Source: Endomychus coccineus (lineage: Eukaryota > Arthropoda > Insecta > Coleoptera > Endomychidae). Taken from it: a stretch of 64,000 bases of DNA. The position numbers and the translations under genes were made by a program. The stretch's first letter is position 1, and each line of letters starts with the position of its first letter. The notes beneath the pieces are model-generated. The model was not told the origin of the DNA, searched no databases, and saw nothing but the letters and a program-made list of their open reading frames with translations. Below, one piece after another: positions 1 to 9,724 of the stretch. The stretch lies in contig OY294069.1 in assembly GCA_958510875.1 (NCBI GenBank), positions 5,704,001-5,768,000 of the forward strand, read 5' to 3'.

Positions 1-860
1 ATAATCACCCTTATCCACCAAAAATAATATTAAAGTACTGAAAAATGTTCAGCTATCAAGTAGTCATCATCAGAGTCAACATCAGTTGAATATGTGTAAC
101 TCCGTACCATTAAATAACACTAATTAAGTAACAAATGACTAGATATTGAACAAATGAACTAGATTCTCATCGCATTAAAGGATTATCAATAGCATCGATT
201 GATTAATAATAGTTGTTCTCCTAGTAAGCTCCAAAGCTGTTAAATCTCGACTCCGATGTGTTATTCGATTACAATGATTATTCTTTCCCTTTGTGTAAAG
301 TTGAAATCGGCATGTTGTCTTCCTAAAGGATCATTAAATTCTTATTGTGTTTAATACAAACCGTACAGATGGTTTGAAGTTCCTTAAGATCACAGAGTTT
401 CAGTCTATTGAATGAATTAAGAACATTGTAGCTGAACGCTTTGAATTTATTTATAGCTTTTATCCCATCCGGTAGTATTATAGAACTTTTACAAGTGTAA
501 AGTTTCACTTCTTAGGTGTCATTCTAAGTTTTATGGTGCTCTCTGAATGGGTTTATTTTTTTAATATTTAGAGTCATCCGCAAACTTCAGAACAGTTTGG
601 ACGCTTCGAAACCGATTACTCTCTGACGCTCTGAAATTTCGATTGAGTCCGATCGGAATCTGTATTTTGTTACGGATAAAAAGGGTGGAATAACGCCAAT
701 GAAATGTCAATTGCTAATAATTACGGTATCGATAGATATCACGTGAGTTGTTTATTATTTCCTGGTAACAGTGTAACCTATAATTCAGAAATATCTAATT
801 ATTACAGGAATAATTTGTCCGCTTCACAGCTCCCTCTTGCTCTTTACTTATTCAGATGTA
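1..860. other. No gene seen
   Basis: AT-rich sequence with only short chance reading frames on both strands. I see no splice-flanked coding segment and no recognisable transposon protein here. Confidence 0.6.
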
Positions 861-869
861 ATGATTCTT

Positions 870-1011
870 CGCCCAAGTATGAATTACATGTAAATTCTTG
901 AGGAATGGTTCACATTAACACTTACTGCTACATTTTCATCTTTACGTTGGTTTCGGTTTCACGACCATCATCAGAACACATTTGAAAACCAATTCACCTC
1001 AACTAAAGCGC
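870..1011 (-). mobile_element. Solo terminal repeat of Penelope-like element family PLE-1
   Basis: The stretch follows the same order of motifs as the arms of the PLE at 2221-3340: an ATTCTTG(A/G)G block, then (T)CACA(T/A)TAACACT, then a hammerhead core read on the minus strand. No coding part is attached, so it looks like an isolated, diverged terminal repeat (pLTR). The assignment rests on motif order and the ribozyme core; the outer edges are approximate. Confidence 0.55.
936..981 (-). ncRNA. Hammerhead ribozyme motif in PLE-1 terminal repeat
   Basis: Read on the minus strand there is CTGATGA, a short stem II with GGT/ACC ends around CGTGA, then intact GAAAC, then AACGTA as the predicted cleavage triplet region. 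Stem I (TGTGTT against AAGATG) pairs with one mismatch. Both conserved core boxes are intact. Hammerheads of this minimal type are known from the terminal repeats of Penelope-like retroelements. Activity is inferred. Confidence 0.6.
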
Positions 1012-1820
1012 GAGATTTCTTGAACTAAATATTGTACCAAGTAAGTACGTCTTTATCCGCAGCCAGGAACACAAATAATTGAAAATTCACTACATAAAAG
1101 TCCAAAATATATGAATATGTATTATAAAAACCACTGGGAAGTAATTTATCTATAATTAAAGACATCATCAATAGTCACACAAAATTCCTTTGCGCTAAAG
1201 TATCCACATGTTTAAACGTATGTGTTTTAAATTTATAGCCACGAATGGATAGGTCAGTACTGTAAGTACCAATAAGACTGATCCAACCAGGTAATGATTG
1301 ACCTCGAAACTTGGTATTACGGATCTACAAAAAAATATATTGTGAGAAATAAACATTAATATCAATTACGAACTCACACTTAGGTGAAACCAATCTTTTG
1401 CAAACATAAAGAAGTACGTAGTAATTTGCAAGTTTTTAATTGATATGATTTGCGCAAATTTAACTCAATGATTGTACATCAGTTCTACCATTCTCAGACT
1501 TAGCATCACGTTTTATGAATGATCTCGAGATCTAAAATATTAAGATTTTTATGATCGGATTAATAACTATAATGAAAACAATGCTCATCGAAGGCGGTGG
1601 AGTTTTTGTTTTCTGTGCTATACTATCTAGTAGATATTGCTGGAAGATTTCTGTATAAATAACACCTCAATCTAAATAATTCAATTTATATACCGTGTCG
1701 GTTCGATACACCTTTGATAAAGTATCGTATTAGCATACCCCCCAGAAAAGATAGGGTAAACAATAACCAGTCAGCCCAGCCAAGCAATGGTGAAATCTGG
1801 TTCACTGTATGTTTTTTTAT
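1012..1820. other. No gene seen
   Basis: AT-rich non-coding sequence. No coding exon, transposon protein or repeat array could be recognised. Confidence 0.55.
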
Positions 1821-2177
1821 GAACTAATTCAATGATTTTAAAGTGAATGGCGCAAGCTGTATGTCATTATCTCTTTCCTTCCAAAAGATACGCATTTCAT
1901 TGTTTGATGATTAGATAGTCATACTATTAAATGTTATTTCCCTTCTTTGGAGTTTTTTCTATAGAATGAATATTTTGCCGAACTAATTTGATGATTCTGA
2001 AGCGAATGGCATGAACCGCAAGTCGATATCTTTTTCCGTTCGAAAGTTACGCAATCAATGGCTGACGCTTGAATAATCATACTTTCGAAAATTGTATTTC
2101 CCGTCTTTGAAAATATATTTTCTCGAACTGACTCGATGATTCTGAAGCGAATAGGACAAACCGCAAGTCGAGCTCTG
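1821..2177. repeat. Diverged tandem repeat, about 2.3 units of 145-159 bp
   Basis: Three successive units start with GAACTNAxTxxATGATT at 1821, 1980 and 2125. Each continues with a GAAGCGAATGG-like block and a GCAAGxxG block. The first two full units are 159 and 145 bp long and the third breaks off at about 2177. The units differ at many bases, so this is an old array. Short frames on the minus strand across it are by-products of the repetition and not genes. Confidence 0.75.
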
Positions 2178-2220
2178 AAAAATATGTACACTATATAGGT
2201 TTATGGGCAACATAAAGTTG

Positions 2221-2470
2221 AATTTATTATATATAAAAATTCTTGGGTAATAGGTCACAATAACACTCTGTTTTAAAATTTTTTGTCTTTACGTACGTTT
2301 TGGTCTCACGACCATCATCAGAAGACTCACTAGGTAAAAATAAAAAAGGGATTTATTAAAACTAATTATATCACAAGCGTCCAAATCACACAAATTTGAT
2401 TTCAATCAAAAGAGCCCACGCCGTCGAAACGAACCGAGCCACGAATAATCGAAATTGTATCGTCAATATT
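2221..2470. repeat. Left inverted arm of PLE-1
   Basis: This arm is the reverse complement, with scattered mismatches, of 3091-3340. It carries a hammerhead core on the minus strand. It begins near TATATAAAAATTCTTGGG and ends at CGTCAATATT. Confidence 0.85.
2285..2326 (-). ncRNA. Hammerhead ribozyme motif, left arm, core-mutated
   Basis: On the minus strand stem I is GTCTT paired to AAGAC (perfect). The first core box is CTGATGA, stem II is GGTC-GTGA-GACC (perfect), and stem III is a very short ACG/CGT hairpin. The second core box reads AAAA where GAAA is required, so the conserved G12 is lost. Cleavage by this copy is therefore predicted to be poor or absent. Confidence 0.75.
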
Positions 2471-2539
2471 GAAGTATAAAAATTCTCAAATCTAAAACCT
2501 GTAATACCTAAAGATAAACAAACCCATACAGTATATAAA

Positions 2540-2809
2540 TTGAATTGTTTAGATTGTGATGGAACCTATACTGGGATCTATAAACAATATTCACAAAAAA
2601 GAATGTGTGGCCATAAATATAGCACAAGAAATAATAACTTAGAAAATTCCACCGCCCTTGCTAAGCACTGCTTTGATTATAACCATCAATTTGATTACAA
2701 AAATGTTAATATCTTAACTAAGGAAACCAATTATTATAAAAGATCTATCCTGGAGATGATTCACATAAAACGGGATTCCAAGTCTGTAAACCATAGGGCT
2801 GATACATAA
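2540..2809 (+). pseudogene. GIY-YIG endonuclease domain of PLE-1 (truncated)
   Basis: The 89-residue frame opens with NCLDCDGTYTGIY, which matches the Cys-containing GIY-YIG core of Penelope-like elements. It continues with a basic GHKYSTR segment and STALAKHCFDYNHQFDYKNV, which fits the family's ALAEH...GH.FDF pattern, and ends with KRSILEMIHIKRD.KSVNHRAD. In a PLE this C-terminal domain nicks the target DNA. The reverse transcriptase that should precede it is missing, and upstream residues (from about 2490) only weakly extend the homology. The body has been 5'-truncated between the inverted arms. No host function is implied. Confidence 0.8.
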
Positions 2810-3090
2810 AATCTAAGTCATATTTATACTAATTTGATTAAATAATCTCTTGCAAATTCCTGCATACGTCTTCATAATTGTTGAAAATGATTTTAAGAAG
2901 AATGCGTTAAAGTAATATTCCAGTACAGGTCTGAACCTTCTAAGTATCTCATAAATTACACATCTGGGTCGAGGGTAGGTACTCGACAAATAACTTCGTC
3001 TTCAGTTGATGTGAGAATACCAATATGAACTTATACATTTTGAGAATATTACTGAATAGCGGATTCTTATTACAAAAGAATTTTTTCCTT

Positions 3091-3340
3091 AATATTGACG
3101 ATACAATTTCTATTATTCGTGGCTCGGTTCATTTCGACGGCGTGGGCTCTTTTGATTGAAATTAAATTTGTGCGATTTGGACCCTTGTGATATAATTAGT
3201 TTTAACAAACCCCTTTTTTTATTTTTACATAGTGAGTCTTCTGATGATGGTCGTGAGACCGAAACGTACGTAAAAACAACAAATTTTAAAACAGAGTGTT
3301 ATTGTGACCTATTTCCCAAGAATTTTTATATATAATTCAT
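3091..3340. repeat. Right inverted arm of PLE-1
   Basis: Inverted partner of 2221-2470. It runs from AATATTGACG to the TATATATAATTC boundary and contains a plus-strand hammerhead core at 3236-3277. Confidence 0.85.
3236..3277 (+). ncRNA. Hammerhead ribozyme motif, right arm, core intact
   Basis: CTGATGA starts at 3241, stem II is GGTC-GTGA-GACC, and the second box is an intact GAAAC. Stem III is an ACG/CGT mini-hairpin and the predicted cleavage follows GTA. Stem I is GTCTT against AAAAC, one mismatch from the perfect partner kept in the left arm. Very short stem III hairpins are usual in PLE hammerheads and favour cleavage as dimers (established for the family). Activity here is inferred. 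Confidence 0.75.
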
Positions 3341-4053
3341 ACTGGGTCGAGAATCTTTATTGTTGAATCTATTGTGATATTAAAAAATCATCTTTATTAC
3401 AGTTTTTATTATTTATATAATATGATATACCACGATTCAAACGAAACCGCGAATTTGAACAGCCTCCTCATCGTGTAGTTGCCTGTTTGGTAGTGTATAG
3501 CTACCGATAGTGATTACAAATCATCCCTTAATGAGGTTCAGTTGATCGCATCATCAGATAATGGACATTTCCGATCCGCTTGACATCAAGTCGTCGCATT
3601 TACAAAGCTTTCGCTTCTCCAAGGTAGGATGTGAAAATGTATGACATGCGGAATATTACAGTCAGATTCGTTTCAAGAAAAATTTAATTGGAACGATACT
3701 TGTTAATAGGGAAACACAAGTTAAGCTCATCTTCACGTATCGCGTTGAAAGGACGCGGGAGGTGATCCAGGACCTGATTATTCAGCTAACCCGATCGACG
3801 AGGGACAACATCTGTCACTTACAAGTCTCGAGTGTAAAGAGACATCCGATTCGTTATATTATGCGAGCGTAATGTCGAGCAAGCTTAATTTCACAAGTAG
3901 CAGCAATATTTCCGAGCTGTAGGAAGCAAATCAATTTAATGATGCATAACAAATAACCATGCGACCCAGGACGCCCACAATAATTCCAATTAATTTGTAT
4001 ATCTAGAACGCCAGCTTGAATCAGTATGAAGGAAACTATATGGACTATAATAA
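3341..4053. other. No gene seen; 3' flank of the minus-strand host gene
   Basis: Lies downstream of the predicted last exon of the minus-strand gene. I see no further exon that I could defend. The stretch 3720-3900 is richer in CpG and contains a minus-strand GTAAGT near 3818, so an additional exon cannot be excluded. Confidence 0.4.
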
Positions 4054-4111
4054 TTATACATTGTCGAACTGTACCTTCTCGAATTCTTGAAGGACCTGAA
4101 CTTTGGTTCTA
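4054..4111 (-). CDS. Exon 4 (predicted last) of unidentified host gene
   Basis: On the minus strand a strong acceptor (cttgtttccttgcag) precedes a T that completes the split TA codon left by exon 3 to give Tyr. The frame then reads RTKVQVLQEFEKVQFDNV and meets TAA at 4056-4054. An alternative is a donor after QEFEK (AAG|GTACAG, intron from 4074), which would carry the gene further left. The phase match with exon 3 is the main support. Terminal status is less sure than the acceptor. Confidence 0.6.
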
Positions 4112-4236
4112 CTGCAAGGAAACAAGATACATAGCAACCCAATAGTGAGATATTGAGACATATGTGCAGCTTCCAACAATATCTGGACGAGAGAGATATT
4201 GAAGTTCGTTAAAAAAGAATGTCGATGGAAACTTAC

Positions 4237-4336
4237 TATTTTTGTAGAGGAACTGGATCAGACGTTTCTTCATCGTCATCTTGTTCAATTTGGTGGAGAC
4301 TCGGTAAAGATAGACCAGCAGGTGAATCGATCAATC
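4237..4336 (-). CDS. Exon 3 of unidentified host gene, acidic segment
   Basis: This 100-nt exon is bounded on the minus strand by a polypyrimidine acceptor (ttttttcctcacag) and a GTAAGT donor. It completes an Arg codon with the single base left by exon 2. It then encodes 32 residues, including SPAGLSLPSLHQIE followed by a QDDDEE acidic run. It leaves two bases (TA) for exon 4. Phase agreement on both sides makes a chance frame unlikely. No known domain was recognised. Confidence 0.75.
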
Positions 4337-4674
4337 CTGTGAGGAAAAAATTAAAATGTAAATTGCTATCTCGGACTTCTACACCAGGCAGGCATGCGTT
4401 CATATTTTCATGTAAATAAATCATCAGGGGTATGTCAAGGTGATATATTAGAAAATATTAATAATCGATTTAACAACAATCGCGGTAATAACCACACCAA
4501 CATTTAAATTCAATTGGGAAGTTGTTGAAGGAGAGGAAAATCAAGATGAATAAAACTGGTTTGGGGTTATTCACATAGTTGTTGTCAAGTGTTAAGCTAT
4601 ACATATCTGGTAATTTAATAGTATACTACTATTGTTTCTTGTAAACAGGGATACTAAGGATATTCTTAACGGGA
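4337..4674. other. Intronic sequence, nothing recognised
   Basis: Lies between exon 3 and the non-LTR fragments of the same intron. AT-rich, without a recognisable element. Confidence 0.5.
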
Positions 4675-4924
4675 TAGCAGTTGGCAATAGGTTACATTTG
4701 ACCTGGATCTAGGGTCACTCAGGTTGAAGAATAATGAGATTATGAGGATGCAAACAAAGTGACCAGAGAGGAGGCCAGATTGGACGGTCCTCGAGGCTCC
4801 CTTGCTGATATCTCATACAGCGGGATATACAGACTTTGCGGAACCATCTGAGAGATCAACATGCCTCAGTATCGATAAGCAATGATGTCTGCCCAACTGC
4901 CAAAGTGCTGCTTGGCAATGGAGA
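4675..4924 (+). mobile_element. Non-LTR retrotransposon RNase H relic
   Basis: The plus strand encodes a broken LHLTWI*GHSG segment, which corresponds to the TWIPGHSG motif of ribonuclease H domains in non-LTR retrotransposons. About 90 bp further on is a stretch (cagcgggatatacag, gagatcaacatg) that recurs inverted at 44440-44545, where the same protein region is better preserved. There are several stops, so it is a decayed fragment. It abuts an unrelated RT fragment on the other strand. Confidence 0.65.
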
Positions 4925-5440
4925 GTGGAAATATGAGCGTTCCAAGGTTTGAGCCTTGTGAGATTCCAGAGGTTGCGACCAGTTATCAAGATGAACCACA
5001 CGTTGTTTCTTGTTGAATAAATAGGATCTGAATAGTGCGGTCAGCTTATCTGAGAATCCAAAGCTGTCTAATTTATGAAGCAGAAATTCTAGATCTATTT
5101 GATCAAAGGCTATTTGAATATCCATGTATATGACATTGACTTGACCTTGGTTATCTGACACGTGACAGGTGAATTGTGTGATGCAAGTTAAGTTAGACAT
5201 ATTAGATCTTTTTTCAACAAATCCATGTTGAAATTTAGATATTGTGTGCTTGGTATCATTGTAGATGTACTTATACAATATTGACTCAAATATCTTTGAA
5301 AAGTTGCAAAGGATAGCTATTGGTCTATAATTAAGAAGTATAGATTGGTTACCGCCTTTTGAGATAGGGGTGATGCGAGCTTCTTTCCATATATCGGGAA
5401 TATTTGAAGTGTTAAGTATTATACAATGCTACAGCTAGAG
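4925..5440 (-). mobile_element. Non-LTR retrotransposon reverse transcriptase fragment
   Basis: On the minus strand the frame reads IPDIWKEARITPISKGGN, then NYRPIAIL, FSKIFE, QHGFVEKRS and MDIQIAFDQID. It ends, after a frameshift, with SGISQGSNLG. These are RT motifs 1 to 4 of jockey/CR1-type non-LTR elements in the right order; the AFD is one of the catalytic aspartate motifs. The FADD-containing part is missing because the fragment is cut at about 4925 by the neighbouring RNase H relic. It lies in an intron of the host gene, in the same strand sense as the gene. Confidence 0.8.
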
Positions 5441-6423
5441 ACACATTGAATTTTTAAATAGATTTTTGTCGAACATATATTACGTAACCAAGCAGGTAGG
5501 TCTCTTATTGATCTCTGTTGATGAAAGCCATACATGTATTAGATTTACTTATTAAATTAGTGAAAATCAAAGTTTTAATAGCTTTGGGTGGATTTGAAAA
5601 TTCATATCTATAGTTTTAATGAAAAATACACTAATAAATTTTCACAAACTTCGGTTTTCACCGCGTTAATAAAAATGAAGTTTATGGAAATTTATTACAA
5701 TTCTATTTCTTATTGAGACTTTTATTAGTTATTTTATTTCAGTTTAGAATGGGTATTCCTATTCAAATGAGAAAATAACAATAATTCTGTTCCCGAGTAC
5801 CCCATCCAGTTTTGAAGGACTGTGATTGACTGAATTCGCTTTTCAGAATCCAAAAATTCAGCCGACATCACGGAACAAGTGAGATTCTAATTAATAGTCC
5901 GTCAGGTAGCATTTTCCAAACATCCAGTCAGATTAAAGTTGAATCGGAAAGGCAACAAACGGCAAGTAAACAGCAACTTGAAACGATCACGTCATATCCT
6001 CCTGATGATGAGAAGTTCGCGGGGCAATTAAGCCACCGTCACGGTTTGAATAAAAAGGGATTAGGTTCGCGTTTGGTGGTAGATTTTTCGGTTGAATACT
6101 TTGCACCTCGAATAAATTAGTTTCCTGTTGATTCATTCAAATGAAAGTTCACCCTAACAAATTGAACTTTCCTCTCATCTACGTCACTAATCTCATTAGA
6201 AAATTGATTTTTGATGACTTATCGATATGATAATAAAGTAATTGAAGTAGGTATTTACATTCTAATGAATCAATATTATATAATTATAGATTTGTAAGTC
6301 CTCCAGTTGAATTCTACAAATATGATCTAATATCCTAACCACTCTGCTCTACCATCTCTACAATGAATTGGTCAAATTTAAGACTAAATTTGATAATCTA
6401 CTTGACAATAAAATAAGACTTAC
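5441..6423. other. Intronic sequence, nothing recognised
   Basis: Part of intron 2 of the minus-strand gene. AT-rich with no transposon protein I can name. Confidence 0.5.
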
Positions 6424-6490
6424 TTGATTCTGTGTGCTCGTGACAAGATGTCCCTCTCTCCAAAGCAGGTTTCGGAACTCTTGGAGATCC
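6424..6490 (-). CDS. Exon 2 of unidentified host gene
   Basis: A 67-nt exon on the minus strand, with acceptor cttcttcttacattgttacag and donor GTAAGT. In the phase dictated by exon 1 (phase 0) it encodes GSPRVPKPALERGTSCHEHTES. It leaves one base, which exon 3 completes to Arg. The segment is short, basic and proline-containing, consistent with a disordered linker. Other frames are also open over so short a stretch, so the support comes from the splice sites and phase continuity. Confidence 0.7.
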
Positions 6491-6679
6491 CTGTAACAAT
6501 GTAAGAAGAAGATTAAGAAGCTGCCTATTTTCGCTGATTTGTGTTTGTTCCTTCGCCCATCCTACTTTATGTAGTCTTGGGATAATTTTAGGGTAACAAA
6601 AATTCAGCTATTTTATTTATCTCTGAAGCTATTTCTTATTATTTCAATAGGTCCAGCAACTGCGTGATAGCCAATTCTA

Positions 6680-7135
6680 CCTCAGAAATTTATCATTTCA
6701 TAGCAACGCTTTACATTTAAAATATCAAGATCGATTTCCAAATAATACGCGAATTCGGCAATCCTTCAACGTAGGTGTTCGTTCCAGCAATGACCTCATT
6801 GCCATTTCTTCAAGGTTTGAAATAGATAAAAATCGCAAGAGGCCAAAGTTGGAGAATATGGCGGATGAAGAATTTATTCGTAGCGTAATTCATGCAATTT
6901 TGCCAATGCGTCTGCGGACCTGTGCGCCGGTGGAAAAGCACTTTTTTTTGCCAAATGCGGTCAATTTCGCTTCAAATCGAACTAGAATCGATCCAACAGC
7001 TCTGCATAAAATACATAAGATTCAAGGCTGCTTGTCTTCCATGGGTGTCAAAACAGAACTGTTTATGCGTTCTAGTTAAAGATGGTACACCACAAATGTA
7101 ACCTGGGATTTTCGATTGTGGCGCCATCTGTTTAA
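6680..7135 (-). mobile_element. mariner transposase C-terminal relic
   Basis: Minus-strand frames give NEVIAGTNTYVEGL and, upstream, FLSISNLEEM. These resemble the end of mariner transposases, where a LFPNLKK-like segment is followed by NEEVIAETEAYFEGL. GGCGCCATCTG near 7122 also resembles sequence near mariner ends. Frames are broken and the catalytic triad is not visible. The plus-strand frames across 6849-7101 are antisense shadows. Confidence 0.5.
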
Positions 7136-8250
7136 TTTTTCAGGGACTTTTCACCTTACCCTCGTATTACTTACACAGATCTATGAACCACAGTATATTT
7201 TTCATCATAATAATTTTCTTCTTAACTCGATTATATCGCTATTTAGTTTGCAAGACAAGCGCATGGAAGTTACCCTTGAGTACATAATTCCAGTTGCAGT
7301 TATTTTGAGTAATATTCTGACTGAATCAATTTTAGATTGCACTAGTTAGATCTAGAGTGTTGGTTGGAAGTATTTTAATATAATTTCTAGGGAAGGATGA
7401 TCTCACGAATAAACATAAAACTAGATACAGATTAAATTTTAATTGTGTAAGAACGTCGATTTGCCGGAACTGATTTAATTAAGTTGATTCTCAAGAAGCA
7501 ACGTATTTATAATTTCATTGCAGACCAGAAGCAAGTGAGTTAAAATCGGAGCGTCTAGGAGATACGGATGCTTGCTTAACAATGGTAATCGAATAAAAAC
7601 ATTAAATCTCGATTCGAAATCGTTTTTTTTTCTCTCCCCGTTGTCGCGTTCTAAAACTTGCTGAGCGATGATCCTATAGAAAATGAAGGAGACCATGATT
7701 AATTCTCTAATATTATGCTTGACGAAACAAAATTAACTAAATGGAAAATGCATGTTCTTCGTTGGTATCACTGCCTCAATTTCAGCAGCGAGTTGAGACT
7801 ACTTTTGGTTAATGATGGTTGATTGCCCGTCTACGTCATAATGACTTCAAGCATACATATATTATTGGCACAGTTGAAAGATGCTGAATTTAGGACTACG
7901 CCCAATCCAGATTCATTAGGATTATTTCTTATTGGAATATCGATATTAAAAAATTGGACGTTATCACACTTTTCCTTCCGAACGGTTTTAATCCGATTCT
8001 AACAATCATCGCCATCGTCCAAAAGCACGATAAGTTCCAATGAAAAATGTATATCTATTTATTTAGTATATGTATGCCCAATAGGTTAACCCAATCATAA
8101 GATTATAACAATTATAACAAAACATATATAATAAAAATAATATTTAACATGAATAATGAAACTAAACTGCCTAAATTTTCAGATCACATGATGACAAATA
8201 ATTTTACCTGACCACACTAATAAGACACTGAATACTGATGGAAAATATGT
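7136..8250. other. Intronic sequence, nothing recognised
   Basis: Within intron 1 of the host gene. No transposon protein or coding exon recognised; minus-strand 7475-7696 is open but matches nothing I know. Confidence 0.5.
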
Positions 8251-8251
8251 C

Positions 8252-8575
8252 TCATTGTGGACAAATAACATTAAAGTTTGTTATGGCAAATATCGTACAT
8301 CTAGATAATACATTTGTATTAGACCTGACTTTATAAAAAGTTAAGGGACAGCAAGAAGATAATCCAGATACAACTAAATTCAATTCACCTAATAAGTAAC
8401 TGCAGTCAATATTACTATTCAACAAATTATGGAGGAATATTGTGCCACTTATTCTTCTACTCAGTTCAAGTGTCAGACAATCAAAAGTAGATAATATTAA
8501 TTGTTGGATCAAACATCTTCCAGGAAAGATATTGAAAGTTCTAAACCAGAGATATTTGGAATATTGGTGTAATCT
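8252..8575 (-). mobile_element. Non-LTR retrotransposon RT C-terminus, part 2 of a split copy
   Basis: The minus-strand frame contains ELSRRISGTIFLHNLLNSNIDC and SYLLGEL. This matches the region after the RT of jockey/CR1-type elements, where (R)RR...FLY.LLNG.ID...LL is typical. The preceding part of the same element lies at 9056-9330, and a 480-bp foldback element sits between the two. The junction lies at about 8575. Confidence 0.7.
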
Positions 8576-9055
8576 GGAAACAGCTCGCATTTGAAAAATT
8601 TTTGATGCAATGGGTCATTCGTTACCACTAAAATCACACCCCGAGGGCAATGGGCAATTTTGGGGGGTGTTTTCCCCCCCCAAAGATGAGTCAAATTTTG
8701 GGGCAACTAAAAAAAATGCACAAAATGGTCCAGAGTGAAGGACTCGGCTCAAAAATATCTACTAGGAGTTTTTTGGGGTCGCTGATCACGAATATGACAT
8801 CTAAAAAGTCACCACATGCACCCACATGGTCATAGAGGTCATCTCCAGAAATTCAACAAAATTTTCCATCTTAAAGTCTCCAAATGTCTCACTCGGGGGT
8901 TTTTTTAGTTGCCCAAAAATTTGACTCATCTTTGGGGGGGGAACACCCCCCAAAATTGCCCATTGCCCTCGGGGTGTGATTTTAGTGGTAACGAATGATC
9001 TTGAGGGTTCACAGAACCCATTGCATCAAAAAATTTTCAAATCCGAGCTGTTTCC
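8576..9055. mobile_element. 480-bp foldback MITE inserted in a non-LTR element
   Basis: The two ends are long inverted repeats of about 140-150 bp: 8576-8718 and about 8905-9055 share GGAAACAGCTCG, TTTTTGATGCAATGGG, CACCCCGAGGGCAATGGG, G- and C-runs, and GATGAGTCAAATTT. The 190-bp centre carries a TTTTGGGGTCGCTGATCACGA motif that also occurs near 33.2 and 47.7 kb. There is no coding capacity; the frames here are mirror images of the palindrome. It interrupts the RT relic formed by 9056-9330 plus 8252-8575. Confidence 0.85.
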
Positions 9056-9330
9056 CATTTTTTCCATGTTACACAGTATTTCCCGGCTTATTGACTGGAC
9101 TATAAGTACAAACACTGAAGTTCTATTAGCTTTAGCACACATATCACTTATATGTAGATTAGAAGTGAAGTGATGATCGTATAGAACACCTAATTCTTTG
9201 ACTGTAGTACTACGAGAAATGATTAGTGAATCTAAAAGATAATCGAAGGAAATAGAATAGACTTTACAACTGAAGCTAACAACACAACATTCTCTAATAT
9301 TCGGACTCAATTTATTGTTCAAGCCACAAG
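9056..9330 (-). mobile_element. Non-LTR retrotransposon RT C-terminus, part 1 of a split copy
   Basis: On the minus strand the frame reads NNKLSPNIREC, VVSFSCKV, FDYLLDS, VKELGVLYDHHFTSNLHI and ANRTSVF. This corresponds to the post-catalytic part of jockey/CR1 reverse transcriptases (KC.V..F, KDLGV.FD..L.F..HI, A.R..GF). The frame is open until the foldback element interrupts it. The continuation is at 8252-8575. It lies in intron 1 of the host gene. Confidence 0.8.
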
Positions 9331-9440
9331 CCTGCCCTGAAGATGCTACCTGTAATGGTTGGCGAAACGTCGGCATCAAGTCAAGCTATTGTGATGCGGA
9401 ATCCATCCGGAAGACAAGATTTTTTAGAAGGAGGGGGAAT
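9331..9440 (+). mobile_element. PLE-3 terminal repeat fragment
   Basis: CTGCCCTGAAGATG to GGAATCCATCCGGAAGACA is a block seen also at 17.86, 19.65, 27.61 and 49.19 kb, twice directly after PLE polyprotein sequence. This copy has no coding part and directly abuts the non-LTR RT fragment. Confidence 0.75.
9333..9374 (+). ncRNA. Hammerhead-like motif in PLE-3 terminal repeat
   Basis: Stem I TGCC/GGCA encloses CTGAAGA (fits CTGANGA), stem II GCTACC...GGTTGGC and an intact CGAAACGTC. Stem III would be only AC/GT with no loop, so a single copy could not fold it alone; a dimer could. The motif recurs in five copies. Ribozyme activity is inferred. Confidence 0.5.
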
Positions 9441-9724
9441 GATATATCAAAGTAGTGGTTCGATTCCGCGGAGTATTTTACGGAATTCTTCGAACCCCAT
9501 AAAATATCAAGCTCTAAGCGACTTTTTTTGTTCCTTGAGCTGAAAGTTGCAATTGGAGGACAGAGACTTTTGTCGAGTAAGGACGCCATCACCTTCGAAA
9601 ATAATTATTTCATAAGGAGAGACGTCAAGTACTATTTGGACAGGTTGGACAGACGGGAGGATAGCTGGGAGAAGTGTTTAGGCTTATCAGATGGCGTGTT
9701 AATGAATGAGTAGAACATACTGAC

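Larger units (their letters stand above)
2221..3340 (+). mobile_element. Compact Penelope-like retroelement (PLE-1) with inverted terminal arms
   Basis: About 250 bp at the left (2221-2470) recur inverted at the right (3091-3340) with high identity, including a shared block reading cgtcgaaa(c/t)gaaccg and a shared ribozyme core. Between the arms lies the GIY-YIG endonuclease end of a PLE polyprotein (2540-2809). Inverted pLTR arms and a 5'-truncated body containing only the endonuclease are a known PLE insertion form. The reverse transcriptase is absent, so the copy cannot move by itself. Confidence 0.85.

Noticed and set aside
1821..2177. CRISPR array
   Set aside because: Two to three long diverged units without short repeats and spacers; eukaryotic context.
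3540..3600. CTGATGATGCGATC on the minus strand as another hammerhead
   Set aside because: No GAAA box at the right distance and no stem II; only the seven-base box matches.
6849..7101. Two plus-strand frames as a small gene
   Set aside because: They are antisense to a mariner-like C-terminal relic and overlap each other in different registers.
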